NCBI GenBank assembly: GCA_016234485.1
Contig: JACRBL010000034.1
Location: 1 to 64,000, forward strand
Origin: Chloroflexota bacterium
GTDB taxonomy: Bacteria; Chloroflexota; Anaerolineae; Anaerolineales; Villigracilaceae
Direction: 5' to 3'
Length of the DNA: 64,000 nt
A model generated the notes under the pieces. That model saw nothing but the letters and a program-made list of their open reading frames with translations, did not search any database and had not been told where the DNA came from. The position numbers and the translations under genes were made by a program. Below are positions 47,811 to 54,688 of the stretch, piece by piece (the first letter of the stretch is position 1; every line of letters starts with the position of its first letter).

Positions 47811-48188
47811 AAGGAAGCATAGAGTGACGGGAAGGAACCCTAGAACGGCTGGAAGGAACCTTAGAGTGACAGGAAGGAACTGTAGAACGGCTGGAAGGAA
47901 CCTTGGGGCGGCAGGAAGGAACCGTAGAACGGCTCGAAGGAACCATAGAGCGACGGGAAGGAACCGCAGAACGGCTCGAAGGAACCACAGAGTGACGGGA
48001 AGGAACCGTAGAACGGCTCGAAGGAACGGTAGAGTGACAGGAAGGAACCTTTGGGTGGCTTCAAGGAACCGTTGGGCGATGTCAAGGAACCTTTGAGCAA
48101 CGTCAAGGAACGGTTGAGTGACACCAAGGAACCGTTGGGCGGCTTCAAGGAACCGTTGAGCAACGTCAAGGAACCGTCGGGCAACGTC
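47811..48188. repeat. tandem array of 18 units of 21 bp
   Basis: Units begin with AAGGAA at 47811, 47832, 47853 and so on every 21 bases to 48168, with no slip, and a decayed 19th at 48189. In the first half two unit types alternate (ending AGAACGGCTGG or AGAGTGACGGG), giving a 42-bp higher period. The second half uses TCAAGGAACC variants. It fills the 535-base gap between the lipoprotein and methyltransferase genes. Because 21 is a multiple of three, long spurious frames with 7-residue repeats exist on both strands; I do not call them genes. Confidence 0.95.
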
Positions 48189-48250
48189 AAGGCGCCACTT
48201 GAAACGTGAAACGTGAAACCTGAAACCTGAAACTTAATACCTGCCACCTG
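48189..48250. repeat. short-word repeat, GTGAAAC type
   Basis: GAAACGTGAAACGTGAAACC and CTGAAACCTGAAAC words, 7-base period, directly after the 21-bp array. Confidence 0.7.
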
Positions 48251-48264
48251 ACACCCTCCCCCGT

Positions 48265-48270
48265 TATAAT
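48265..48270 (+). promoter_or_regulatory. -10 element of the methyltransferase gene, leaderless spacing
   Basis: TATAAT ends 6 bases before the ATG at 48277, with no room for a ribosome site. This suggests a leaderless mRNA. Confidence 0.55.
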
Positions 48271-48276
48271 CGGAAA

Positions 48277-49095
48277 ATGCCCCCCAACAAACTCAACAAA
48301 CTCAACGACCTCGACTCGAAAACCTGGCTGAAATTTCAAAAATCGTGGTTCATCCACAACCCGCCGCCGCGCAAAAAGGGGACACTTGTCCATCCCGCCA
48401 AATATCCCGAGACGATGGCGCAGGAATTCATCGAGTTCTTCACCAAGCGTGGACAGACCGTGCTCGACCCCATGGCAGGGACAGGTTCCACCCTCATCGC
48501 CGCCCTGCGCGCGGGACGCAATTCCTACGGCATCGAGTTGAATCCAAAGTATGCGGAGATCGCGAAGCAGATTATCTCGGATGAACGGGGTTCGCTCGGG
48601 TCTTCAATCGAAAATCTAAAATCTGAAATCGTAAATGCCGATGCTTCGCAAGCCCCCGACCTTGGACTTCCGACCTTCGACTATGTTTTGACTTCTCCCC
48701 CCTACTGGGATATGTTACGGGCGAAGGGCGCCGACACCCAAAAGAAACGCCGCTCCTCCGCCGACCTCGACGTCTTCTACTCGGACGATCCCAACGACCT
48801 CGGTAACGTGGACGATTACGAAGCCTTCCTCGCGAAGTTGGTGGAGATTTACGTACGGCTGAAACCGATCCTGCGCGAGAAAGCCTATCTGACCATCATT
48901 GTCAAGAACGTGAAAAAGGGTGGAAAGATCTATCCACTGGCCTGGGACATCGCCCGCGAGCTCGGCAAGACCTACACCCTGAAAGACGAAAAAATCTGGA
49001 TGCAGGACAACCAGTCCCTCGCGCCGTATGGATTGGGGTCAGCATGGGTGAGCAATACCTTCCATCATTATTGTTTGCAGTTTAGGAATGAGTGA
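48277..49095 (+). CDS. DNA methyltransferase (N6-adenine or N4-cytosine)
   Basis: 272 residues. Order of motifs: X-like (GTLVHPAKYPETMAQEFIEF, 35-55), I (DPMAGTGSTLIAALRAG, 64-80, with acidic partner GIELNPKYAEIA) and IV (DYVLTSPPYWDML, 135-147). SPPY allows either target base. The target-recognition part is small. Residues about 109-120 (SSIENLKSEIVN) come from an inserted word repeat between motif I and IV. It may modify an unknown site; a nuclease-like gene lies 0.8 kb downstream (49940). Confidence 0.88.
   Translation: MPPNKLNKLNDLDSKTWLKFQKSWFIHNPPPRKKGTLVHPAKYPETMAQEFIEFFTKRGQTVLDPMAGTGSTLIAALRAGRNSYGIELNPKYAEIAKQIISDERGSLGSSIENLKSEIVNADASQAPDLGLPTFDYVLTSPPYWDMLRAKGADTQKKRRSSADLDVFYSDDPNDLGNVDDYEAFLAKLVEIYVRLKPILREKAYLTIIVKNVKKGGKIYPLAWDIARELGKTYTLKDEKIWMQDNQSLAPYGLGSAWVSNTFHHYCLQFRNE
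48602..48638 (+). repeat. short-word repeat inserted in frame in the methyltransferase gene
   Basis: TCAATCGAAAATCTAAAATC, then TGAAATCGTAAAT: AAATC words, 8-9 base period, between motifs I and IV. Confidence 0.65.
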
Positions 49096-49107
49096 AGGGG
49101 ATAGATT

Positions 49108-49533
49108 ATGATCACGCTTCAAGAATTAAAATCCCACGTGGAAGAACTTGCTAAAAAGATTGACGCGCCTGCAAAATTTTTCCCAACGTTTGGAATGTCA
49201 AGGAATGATGGAACCCCAAACATTGAAATAAACGACAACGCATTTTATTACGAGGCATACGATAGAGACGCTGTTTGTATACGCCGTAGAACCACCAGAT
49301 TGCCGAAATTGTTGTATTGGATTTTTGAAAATATTACCCATCAAATGGGGTTTGCCTACGAATCAGCGCACCGCGATCCAAGCGTTCCTTTACGGAAACT
49401 GGCTTTCCAACATCAGTTAGAATTACTTGAGATATTGCAGCAGCAATGGAGAGAACTTCGCGAAAGAGAAATTGCCGAAATACTTGATAGGCATCCATAT
49501 CAATACGATTTGGTCCAATCGAAAACAGAGTGA
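49108..49533 (+). CDS. Imm63-like immunity protein
   Basis: 141 residues. The whole chain fits the Imm63 pattern: ITLQELKSHVEELAKKIDAP, FPTFGMSRNDGTPNIEI, RRTTRLPKLLYWIFENITHQ, FQHQLELLEIL and REIAEILDRHP. Imm63 proteins are predicted to neutralise toxins of polymorphic toxin systems. No toxin gene is beside it, so it may be an orphan that protects against neighbours. The gene is clearly AT-richer than those around it, a sign of transfer. The start is 12 bases after the methyltransferase stop. Confidence 0.7.
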   Translation: MITLQELKSHVEELAKKIDAPAKFFPTFGMSRNDGTPNIEINDNAFYYEAYDRDAVCIRRRTTRLPKLLYWIFENITHQMGFAYESAHRDPSVPLRKLAFQHQLELLEILQQQWRELREREIAEILDRHPYQYDLVQSKTE

Positions 49534-49548
49534 ATTTGGGAGAATGCA

Positions 49549-49884
49549 ATGGCAAAACGCGACGACAAACATTCCTTGGCCAAAGACTACCTCGCCCGCA
49601 TAAAATGGGACGGGGAACATCCATACATGGGCGATGGCAGCAAGCCTCCTATACCCAACTGGAAATACAAACCTGTGTACAAAAAAGCAGGCAAGCCACG
49701 GTCAATGTCCAGACCCATCTCCATCCTTATTTCAATTATTGGCCTGGTCGTTTCGGTTTTCTTAATGCTCAAGATATCAGAGGATCGCCCTGGCGTGGGA
49801 GTTATTGCGGTCATCATCCTGTATTCCATCGTGGCAATTTTTTACTTCATGCTCCAAAACCCAAAACACCCTTCGGACGATTGA
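49549..49884 (+). CDS. small two-helix membrane protein
   Basis: 111 residues. A basic soluble N-terminus (to about 52) is followed by two membrane helices (ISILISIIGLVVSVFLMLK, then VGVIAVIILYSIVAIFYFML) and a short polar tail. I do not recognise the family. It starts 15 bases after the Imm63-like gene and shares its lower GC, so the two probably arrived together. The ribosome site GGGAGAATGCA is fair. Confidence 0.7.
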   Translation: MAKRDDKHSLAKDYLARIKWDGEHPYMGDGSKPPIPNWKYKPVYKKAGKPRSMSRPISILISIIGLVVSVFLMLKISEDRPGVGVIAVIILYSIVAIFYFMLQNPKHPSDD

Positions 49885-49939
49885 TCACCAATTACCAATC
49901 TCCAATTACTGATCACTGCTCACTGAAAACTGATCACTG
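49885..49939. repeat. short-word repeat, ACCAATTACCAAT / CTGATCACTG type
   Basis: ACCAATTACCAATCTCCAAT then CTGATCACTGCTCACTG words. It abuts the start codon of the next gene. Confidence 0.7.
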
Positions 49940-50929
49940 ATGAATTCATCCTCCATCCTCCGCCTCCCCTTCCCTCGCGACCTCATCGAAGGCGGCATCG
50001 CGTACGCCGTGCGCTCGCTTCCGCACACCTACAACCGCATGGGCGGCTCGCCGTATGACCGTCTCCGCCGCATCGTGGCAGGCGTGGCCGTGGAGCTGGC
50101 CTTCCGCCGTCACCTCACGCAGACCGACATCCCCTTCGACGTGAAAGGCGCCACGCCCTTCACCGATCCCGACCGCTACGACGTCTCGCTCGGCGGCCAT
50201 CGCTGTGACGTGAAATCCTTCCTGCTGACTCACCGCGACCAGATCCAGCGCGTCCGCCATGACCCCAGTCTGCTGCTCGACGCCCCCGCCCTCGTCCCCT
50301 CCGATCAACACGCCGCGGACGGACATCACGACGACGATATCTACCTCTTCGCCTTCGCCACAGGACTCAACGCCGCCTCCCCGCGTGACCTGGAGCGGGC
50401 GCGCCAGGCGGGACAGCCCATCCACCTGATCCACGCGCTCCCCAAACCCTGGGCCAACCCGCAGACCTGGTCTCCGCTCGGACGGCTCGCGCTCAAATCC
50501 GAATCGGACGAGGAGATGACGGTGGAGATCGGCGGGCAGAGCGAAAGCCGCGAATACGTCAGCGAGAGAATCGTCCTGCCGCCGCGCACGAGGGTGGAGG
50601 CCGCGTCGGCGTTCTTTTCGGTCGCGTCGCTGCACGTGGAGAGTCCGCCCAATGGACGGATCGCGCTCCACAGTCCCGCGCGCCGCGAAACGGTCGTCAT
50701 CCAGCCCATTGATTGGGGCAACATCTGGGTCTACGGCATGGACATCTTCCTGACGGGTTGGATGTCGCGCGAAGAGTTTCGCCGCCGCGCCTATTCCATT
50801 TTGCCTGGGGCGCGCGTCTTTCAATATGACGAGACGCGCGTCAAGAACCTCGCGGTGAATGTGCGCGATCTTCGTCCGCTGGGGGCTTTGTTGGAAAAAG
50901 TGAAGGCGTGGAAAGCGACAAATCCATGA
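49940..50929 (+). CDS. uncharacterised protein with a PD-(D/E)XK-like motif
   Basis: 329 residues, soluble. Glu52 (AVELAFRRHL), Asp81 (DRYDVSLGG) and Asp90-x-Lys92 (RCDVKSFLL) are spaced as in PD-(D/E)XK nucleases, with the lysine motif at the end of a beta strand. The remaining 230 residues (to LLEKVKAWKATNP) match nothing I know. With a DNA methyltransferase 0.8 kb upstream, a restriction role is possible but unproven. The ATG is at the edge of a word repeat with no clear ribosome site. Confidence 0.65.
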   Translation: MNSSSILRLPFPRDLIEGGIAYAVRSLPHTYNRMGGSPYDRLRRIVAGVAVELAFRRHLTQTDIPFDVKGATPFTDPDRYDVSLGGHRCDVKSFLLTHRDQIQRVRHDPSLLLDAPALVPSDQHAADGHHDDDIYLFAFATGLNAASPRDLERARQAGQPIHLIHALPKPWANPQTWSPLGRLALKSESDEEMTVEIGGQSESREYVSERIVLPPRTRVEAASAFFSVASLHVESPPNGRIALHSPARRETVVIQPIDWGNIWVYGMDIFLTGWMSREEFRRRAYSILPGARVFQYDETRVKNLAVNVRDLRPLGALLEKVKAWKATNP

Positions 50930-50935
50930 AACCGC

Positions 50936-50993
50936 GAGTGCGTCGCACCAATTTCATTGGATTTGACCCGGTATGAAAAGTGCGACGCACCCT
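50936..50993. repeat. spaced inverted repeat AGTGCGTCGCAC
   Basis: AGTGCGTCGCAC pairs with GTGCGACGCACCCT across 30 bases. It lies after the 49940 gene; no U-tract. Confidence 0.65.
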
Positions 50994-51009
50994 CAAACTT
51001 TGACAGGAA

Positions 51010-51033
51010 TCAAAAAGCCCGTGAATGGGCTTT
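51010..51033 (-). terminator. terminator of tRNA-Lys
   Basis: On the minus strand: AAAGCCC, 6-base loop, GGGCTTTTTG, 7 bases after the tRNA 3' end. Confidence 0.8.
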
Positions 51034-51039
51034 AATGTG

Positions 51040-51111
51040 TGACCCCGGGGGGATTCGAACCCTCAACCAATTGCTTAAGAGGCAACTGCTCTGCCATTGA
51101 GCTACGGGGCC
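51040..51111 (-). tRNA. tRNA-Lys (anticodon CTT)
   Basis: 72 bases. Acceptor GGCCCCG/CGGGGTC, D-arm GCTC/GAGC, anticodon stem GTTGC/GCAAT with loop CTCTTAA (anticodon CTT), T-loop TTCGAAT. The CCA end is not encoded. The T-stem GAGGG/CCCCC has one A-C mismatch. It reads AAG lysine codons. Confidence 0.9.
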
Positions 51112-51226
51112 AAAAACGTGCGAGCGGTATTATACCTTAAAGGGAAAATGCGTCAATAAAAACTTTCAACTTTGGAAAAAGTCCACCCCTTACAAGAACG
51201 CAAGCCAACGGGAAACGGGAATCCGA

Positions 51227-51232
51227 TATACT
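51227..51232 (+). promoter_or_regulatory. candidate -10 of the NACHT gene
   Basis: TATACT 25 bases before the ATG, with GAGG as ribosome site. The -35 is poor. Confidence 0.4.
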
Positions 51233-51257
51233 TATTACACGAAATAGCGAGGAACCG

Positions 51258-54032
51258 ATGGCCCGAAGAAAAGAAGACCCCGCCGAACTTTATGCCAAAA
51301 TCGCCAGCCTCGAAAACCTGGTTCCCGAACTGGGCGAGGACGTGGTGTACCAAAAAATCGCCGAACTGCGCGCCCGCATTCAGACCATCACGGCCAGCAA
51401 TCTAAGCGCGGCCAGCGCAAAAGGGCGCGGACGGGCCGTGGGCCGCGACCAACGCCTCGAGAGCGGCGACTCGAGCGTGGCCGTCCAGGGGGATGTGAAC
51501 GACAGTTCCATCATCCACGCCCAGACGGTGGTGCTGGCCGACCGCTTCTGGCGCGGACTGAAAGCGGCCCTGCCCACCCCAGACTTAAAGCAGGCAACGT
51601 CGGCCTACCTCGCCTACCTCGTTGACCGTCACAACTACCTCAGTCTCAAAGGAATGGGCGTCTCGGACCGCGTGCCACTGCGGCTGGCCCTGCTCGACGT
51701 GTACGTGCCGCTCAAGGCGCGGCTCGAACTGCCCGAGGGCGAAACCTGGCAACGCGAACTCAGCCTGGCGGGCCGCGAACCTACCAACGAAGATCTAACT
51801 CCCCTGCGCCTCAGCGACCCCCTGTCTGTATTGGATATCCTCGCCTCACACTCTGGCGTGATCGTTCTGGGCGACCCTGGCGCGGGCAAAACCACCTTTT
51901 TGAAATATATCGCGCTCTGCCTGGCGCGCGGCGATGGCGAAAAACTCGGCTTGGGCGAACGATTGCCCATCCTCATGCCGCTGGCCGCTTACGCCAACGC
52001 TTTGCAGGTGGAAGACATCCGCCTCGACGACTTCATCGCCGAATATTTTTCCGATATCGGCTCCGACACGTCCATCGGCCCCATGCTTGAAGAGGCCCTG
52101 CGCGCGGGCCGCGCCCTCATTCTGCTCGACGGGCTCGACGAGGTGCGCGACCTCAATTTACGCAACACCGTGGTCGAGCGCGTGGTGGATTTTTACGCCT
52201 TCCATCGCCGACCGGGCAACAAGTTTGTCATCACCAGCCGCATCGTGGGTTATCGCGCCGTGCGTCCCTCCGCGGACGACCTGGTGGAGTGCACGCTCGT
52301 GGACTTCGACGACGCCGAGATCGAAGACTTCGTCCAACGCTGGACGATCGCCATCGAAAAACAGGCGCAGGGCAACACCGCCGTGGCGCGCGGCGACGCC
52401 GAACAGGACCGGCGCGAACTCCTGGACGCGGTCTACCAAAACAGCGGGGTGCGGAGGCTGGCATCCACGCCTCTGCTCTTGACCATTCTCGCGTTGATGA
52501 AGCGACAGGGCGTGAGCCTGCCCGAGCGCCGCGTTCAACTTTACGACCAATATGTGACGACCCTCCTCTCGACCTGGAACCGCGCCCGCTCCCTGAGCGG
52601 ACGTTCCCCCAGCCGCGACCTCGACGAACTACAGACCGTGAGCGTCCTCGCGCCGCTAGCCTTGTGGATGCACGAGGTCAGCCCGGGCGTGGGCCTGGTG
52701 AAGCGCGAAGACCTGGGCCGCAAACTGGAGGAACTCTTCAAAGAGCAGGGACACCCCTCCCCGTCCAATGCGGCGCGCCAGTTTTTGCAGGATGTGCGCG
52801 AGCACGCGGCCATCCTGCTCGAGCGCGGACCGGGCGAATATGGCTTCATCCATCTCACGTTTGAAGAATATCTCTCGGCGGTGGCGATCGCGCTCAAAGG
52901 ACAGGGCAACCCCGAAACCATCGCGGACATCCTGCTCAAGCACGTGGGCGAGCAGGCCTGGCGCGAAGTGACCCTGCTCACCATCGGCTTCCTCGGCGTG
53001 CGGCAACAACTCTCGAAAGTGGCAGGCGAGGTGGTGGAACGGCTGGCGAACGCGCGTGGCGGCGCGCCGGGCGAGTCCATCGTCCTGGCGGGCGACGCGG
53101 TGCTGGATACCTGGCCCGCGGGTGTGCCGCTCCAAAGCAAGGACCGCGTCGTGCAGGCGTTGGCGCCCTCCATGCAGAATCCCGACGTCCATCCAGATTT
53201 GAGGCGTCGCGCTGGACTGCTCCTCGGCCGACTCAGCTGGCGTCCGCCTGATATTGATCGGTTTATGGAAGTGGCGGCGGGAAGTTTTCTCTACGGTACG
53301 AAAAAAGAAAAATCGGAAACGCCCGAACGATTCTGGATCGGCAAGTATCCCATCACCAACGCGCAGTACGCGCGCTTCGTGCAGGCCGGCGGCTACCAGA
53401 CGCGCGCCCTGTGGAGCGAAAATGGCTGGGCCTGGCGCACGGGCAAATATGACGAGCGCACGCTCGAGACCGTGGACCGCGACTGGCTGGATCATCGTCC
53501 TCCACCGCGACGCAACGCGCCGTATTTCTGGCACAGCATCGAATTGGGGAATCCCATCTTCCCTGTGGTCGGACTCACCTGGTACGAGGCCGAGGCTTAT
53601 TGCAACTGGCTCGCGAAAAATATGGTGGCCGTACCAGAGGGCTACACCGTGCGCCTGCCGACCGGCCAGGAATGGGAACATGCCGCGCGCGGCGCGAAGG
53701 GACGCGAATATCCCTGGGGCGACGAGTTCGATAAAACCGCCGCCAACACCTGGGACAGCGATCCGGCGGATTCGGGTCTGGGCGGCACGACGGCGGTCTG
53801 CACCTTCCCGCAGGGAGTCAGTCCGCTGGGCGTGTGGGACATGAGCGGCAATGTTTGGGAATGGACGAACTCGTGGTACGATGAAGACAAGCGTTACCGC
53901 GTGGTGCGCGGCGGTTCGTGGATCGGCTATCAATGGTTCGCGCGTTCCACGTTTTGCAACTGGTCCATCCCGTTGATGTTCAACGACGATCTCGGTTTCC
54001 GCGTAGTGATTGCCCCGCAGGAAAAAGCGTAA
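51258..54032 (+). CDS. NACHT-type STAND NTPase with C-terminal FGE-like domain
   Basis: 924 residues. A helical N-terminus (about 1-50) and a Gly/Asn-rich beta-forming motif (GDSSVAVQGDVNDSSII, 70-86) precede the NACHT NTPase: Walker A GDPGAGKTT (205-213), Walker B LILLDGLDEV (287-296), sensor FVITSRIVGY. A helical repeat region follows (about 450-660), containing GFIHLTFEEYLSAVAIA, then an FGE/SUMF1-like domain (about 664-920: YGTKKEKSETPERFWIGKYP, RLPTGQEWEHAARGAKGREY, VWDMSGNVWEW, RVVRGGSW, GFRVV). NACHT proteins act as oligomerising switches in immunity and cell death; the FGE-like part is probably a ligand sensor. A partner with a similar N-terminal motif lies 77 bases downstream. Confidence 0.9.
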   Translation: MARRKEDPAELYAKIASLENLVPELGEDVVYQKIAELRARIQTITASNLSAASAKGRGRAVGRDQRLESGDSSVAVQGDVNDSSIIHAQTVVLADRFWRGLKAALPTPDLKQATSAYLAYLVDRHNYLSLKGMGVSDRVPLRLALLDVYVPLKARLELPEGETWQRELSLAGREPTNEDLTPLRLSDPLSVLDILASHSGVIVLGDPGAGKTTFLKYIALCLARGDGEKLGLGERLPILMPLAAYANALQVEDIRLDDFIAEYFSDIGSDTSIGPMLEEALRAGRALILLDGLDEVRDLNLRNTVVERVVDFYAFHRRPGNKFVITSRIVGYRAVRPSADDLVECTLVDFDDAEIEDFVQRWTIAIEKQAQGNTAVARGDAEQDRRELLDAVYQNSGVRRLASTPLLLTILALMKRQGVSLPERRVQLYDQYVTTLLSTWNRARSLSGRSPSRDLDELQTVSVLAPLALWMHEVSPGVGLVKREDLGRKLEELFKEQGHPSPSNAARQFLQDVREHAAILLERGPGEYGFIHLTFEEYLSAVAIALKGQGNPETIADILLKHVGEQAWREVTLLTIGFLGVRQQLSKVAGEVVERLANARGGAPGESIVLAGDAVLDTWPAGVPLQSKDRVVQALAPSMQNPDVHPDLRRRAGLLLGRLSWRPPDIDRFMEVAAGSFLYGTKKEKSETPERFWIGKYPITNAQYARFVQAGGYQTRALWSENGWAWRTGKYDERTLETVDRDWLDHRPPPRRNAPYFWHSIELGNPIFPVVGLTWYEAEAYCNWLAKNMVAVPEGYTVRLPTGQEWEHAARGAKGREYPWGDEFDKTAANTWDSDPADSGLGGTTAVCTFPQGVSPLGVWDMSGNVWEWTNSWYDEDKRYRVVRGGSWIGYQWFARSTFCNWSIPLMFNDDLGFRVVIAPQEKA
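53898..54014 (+). other. DGR variable-region-like C-terminus
   Basis: The last 38 codons encode RVVRGGSW, then about 22 residues rich in aromatic and small residues (IGYQWFARSTFCNWSIPLMF), then NDDLGFRVV. In diversity-generating retroelement targets the varied residues lie exactly between RGGSW and GFRV. Codons such as ATC, GGC, TAT, TTC, TCC and AAC are the kind produced from AAC/AAT template codons by adenine mutagenesis. No template repeat or reverse transcriptase is in the window. Confidence 0.55.
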
Positions 54033-54040
54033 CGCACACT

Positions 54041-54054
54041 TGCCCGGGCGGGCA
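54041..54054. promoter_or_regulatory. GC hairpin 9 bases after the NACHT stop
   Basis: TGCCC, GGGC loop, GGGCA (or a 6-bp stem with a 2-base loop). DGR targets often carry a GC hairpin just after the variable region; this could be one, or a simple spacer structure. Confidence 0.4.
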
Positions 54055-54109
54055 GCGCCAGGGAAATTTATTTTGCGTGACACGCTACAGAATCAAAGGA
54101 GAAAAAAAT

Positions 54110-54526
54110 ATGGCGAAGAAAAATAAATCCGATCAAGACTCTGTTGGCCGCGACCGAATCGTTTCAGGCGGCGCGGGGAGCGTGGTCATCGGCGGGAACG
54201 CCACCAACAACACGATCATCGCGGGCGACAACAACCGCGTCAACGCCTCGTCCAAATTCAAGGAAATCTACCAGCAGGTGGACGAACGCCGCGATCTCAC
54301 CGGCAACGATAAGACCGATTTGAAATCTGAATTACAGGCTTTCGAGTCCGACGATAAGAAAGGCCCCGAAGCCAATGAGGGCTTCCTTGCCCAGCGTCTG
54401 CGTAATGTTAAGCGCATCGCGCCCGACATCCTCGAAGTGGCCACGGCCACCATCTTGAATCCTGTGGCAGGATTTGGGGTGATTGCCAAGAAGGTCGCAG
54501 AAAAGATGAAGGCAGAGGCGAAATAG
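54110..54526 (+). CDS. small partner of the NACHT protein, Gly/Asn motif plus helical C-terminus
   Basis: 138 residues. The N-terminus has VGRDRIVSGGAGSVVIGGN and NTIIAGDNNRV (about 12-42), resembling VGRDQRLESGDSSVAVQGDV in the NACHT protein upstream. The C-terminal half is helical: FKEIYQQVDERRDLTGNDK, FLAQRLRNVKRIAPDILEVA and an amphipathic ILNPVAGFGVIAKKVAEKM. This tail could insert in a membrane or bind a partner. I know this type of small protein from beside NACHT/TIR genes but no named function. The ATG at 54110 has AAAGGAG 8 bases upstream; the longer frame is rejected. Confidence 0.8.
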   Translation: MAKKNKSDQDSVGRDRIVSGGAGSVVIGGNATNNTIIAGDNNRVNASSKFKEIYQQVDERRDLTGNDKTDLKSELQAFESDDKKGPEANEGFLAQRLRNVKRIAPDILEVATATILNPVAGFGVIAKKVAEKMKAEAK

Positions 54527-54541
54527 AGCGCCTCTTGCCAT

Positions 54542-54624
54542 GTAGTAGCGGCTTTGCGAAGCGTCCTGTAAGCGTCAGCCGCTGAAACGTGCCCCGCAGG
54601 GCGCTTCGCGGAGTCTTACTACGT
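54542..54624. repeat. imperfect palindromic element GTAGTAGCGGC
   Basis: GTAGTAGCGGCTTTGCGAAG pairs with CTTCGCGGAGTCTTACTAC across inner hairpins (AGCGTCAGCCGCT; GCCCCGCAGGGC). It looks like another palindromic repeat family; no second copy is seen in the window. Confidence 0.65.
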
Positions 54625-54647
54625 GGTTATTGTATGGGTTTCTCCCT

Positions 54648-54688
54648 CGCGTCAGGTAAGATGAACCTGACGCGAGGTTTCTTTTTAA
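54648..54688 (+). terminator. strong intrinsic terminator
   Basis: CCTCGCGTCAGGT, AAGATGA loop, ACCTGACGCGAGG, then TTTCTTTTT. It separates the conflict unit from the metal transporter. Confidence 0.93.

Noticed and set aside
47811-48188. Array of repeats considered as a CRISPR
   Set aside because: There are no spacers: units are directly joined every 21 bases and vary throughout. No cas genes are nearby.
47824-48247. Open frames of 90, 96 and 128 residues over the 21-bp array
   Set aside because: They exist because the repeat length is a multiple of three. They run on both strands, lack ribosome sites and have only 7-residue low-complexity repeats.
52656-54083. 475-residue open frame antisense to the NACHT gene
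   Set aside because: Shadow of the FGE and helical region; no start signal or recognisable domain.
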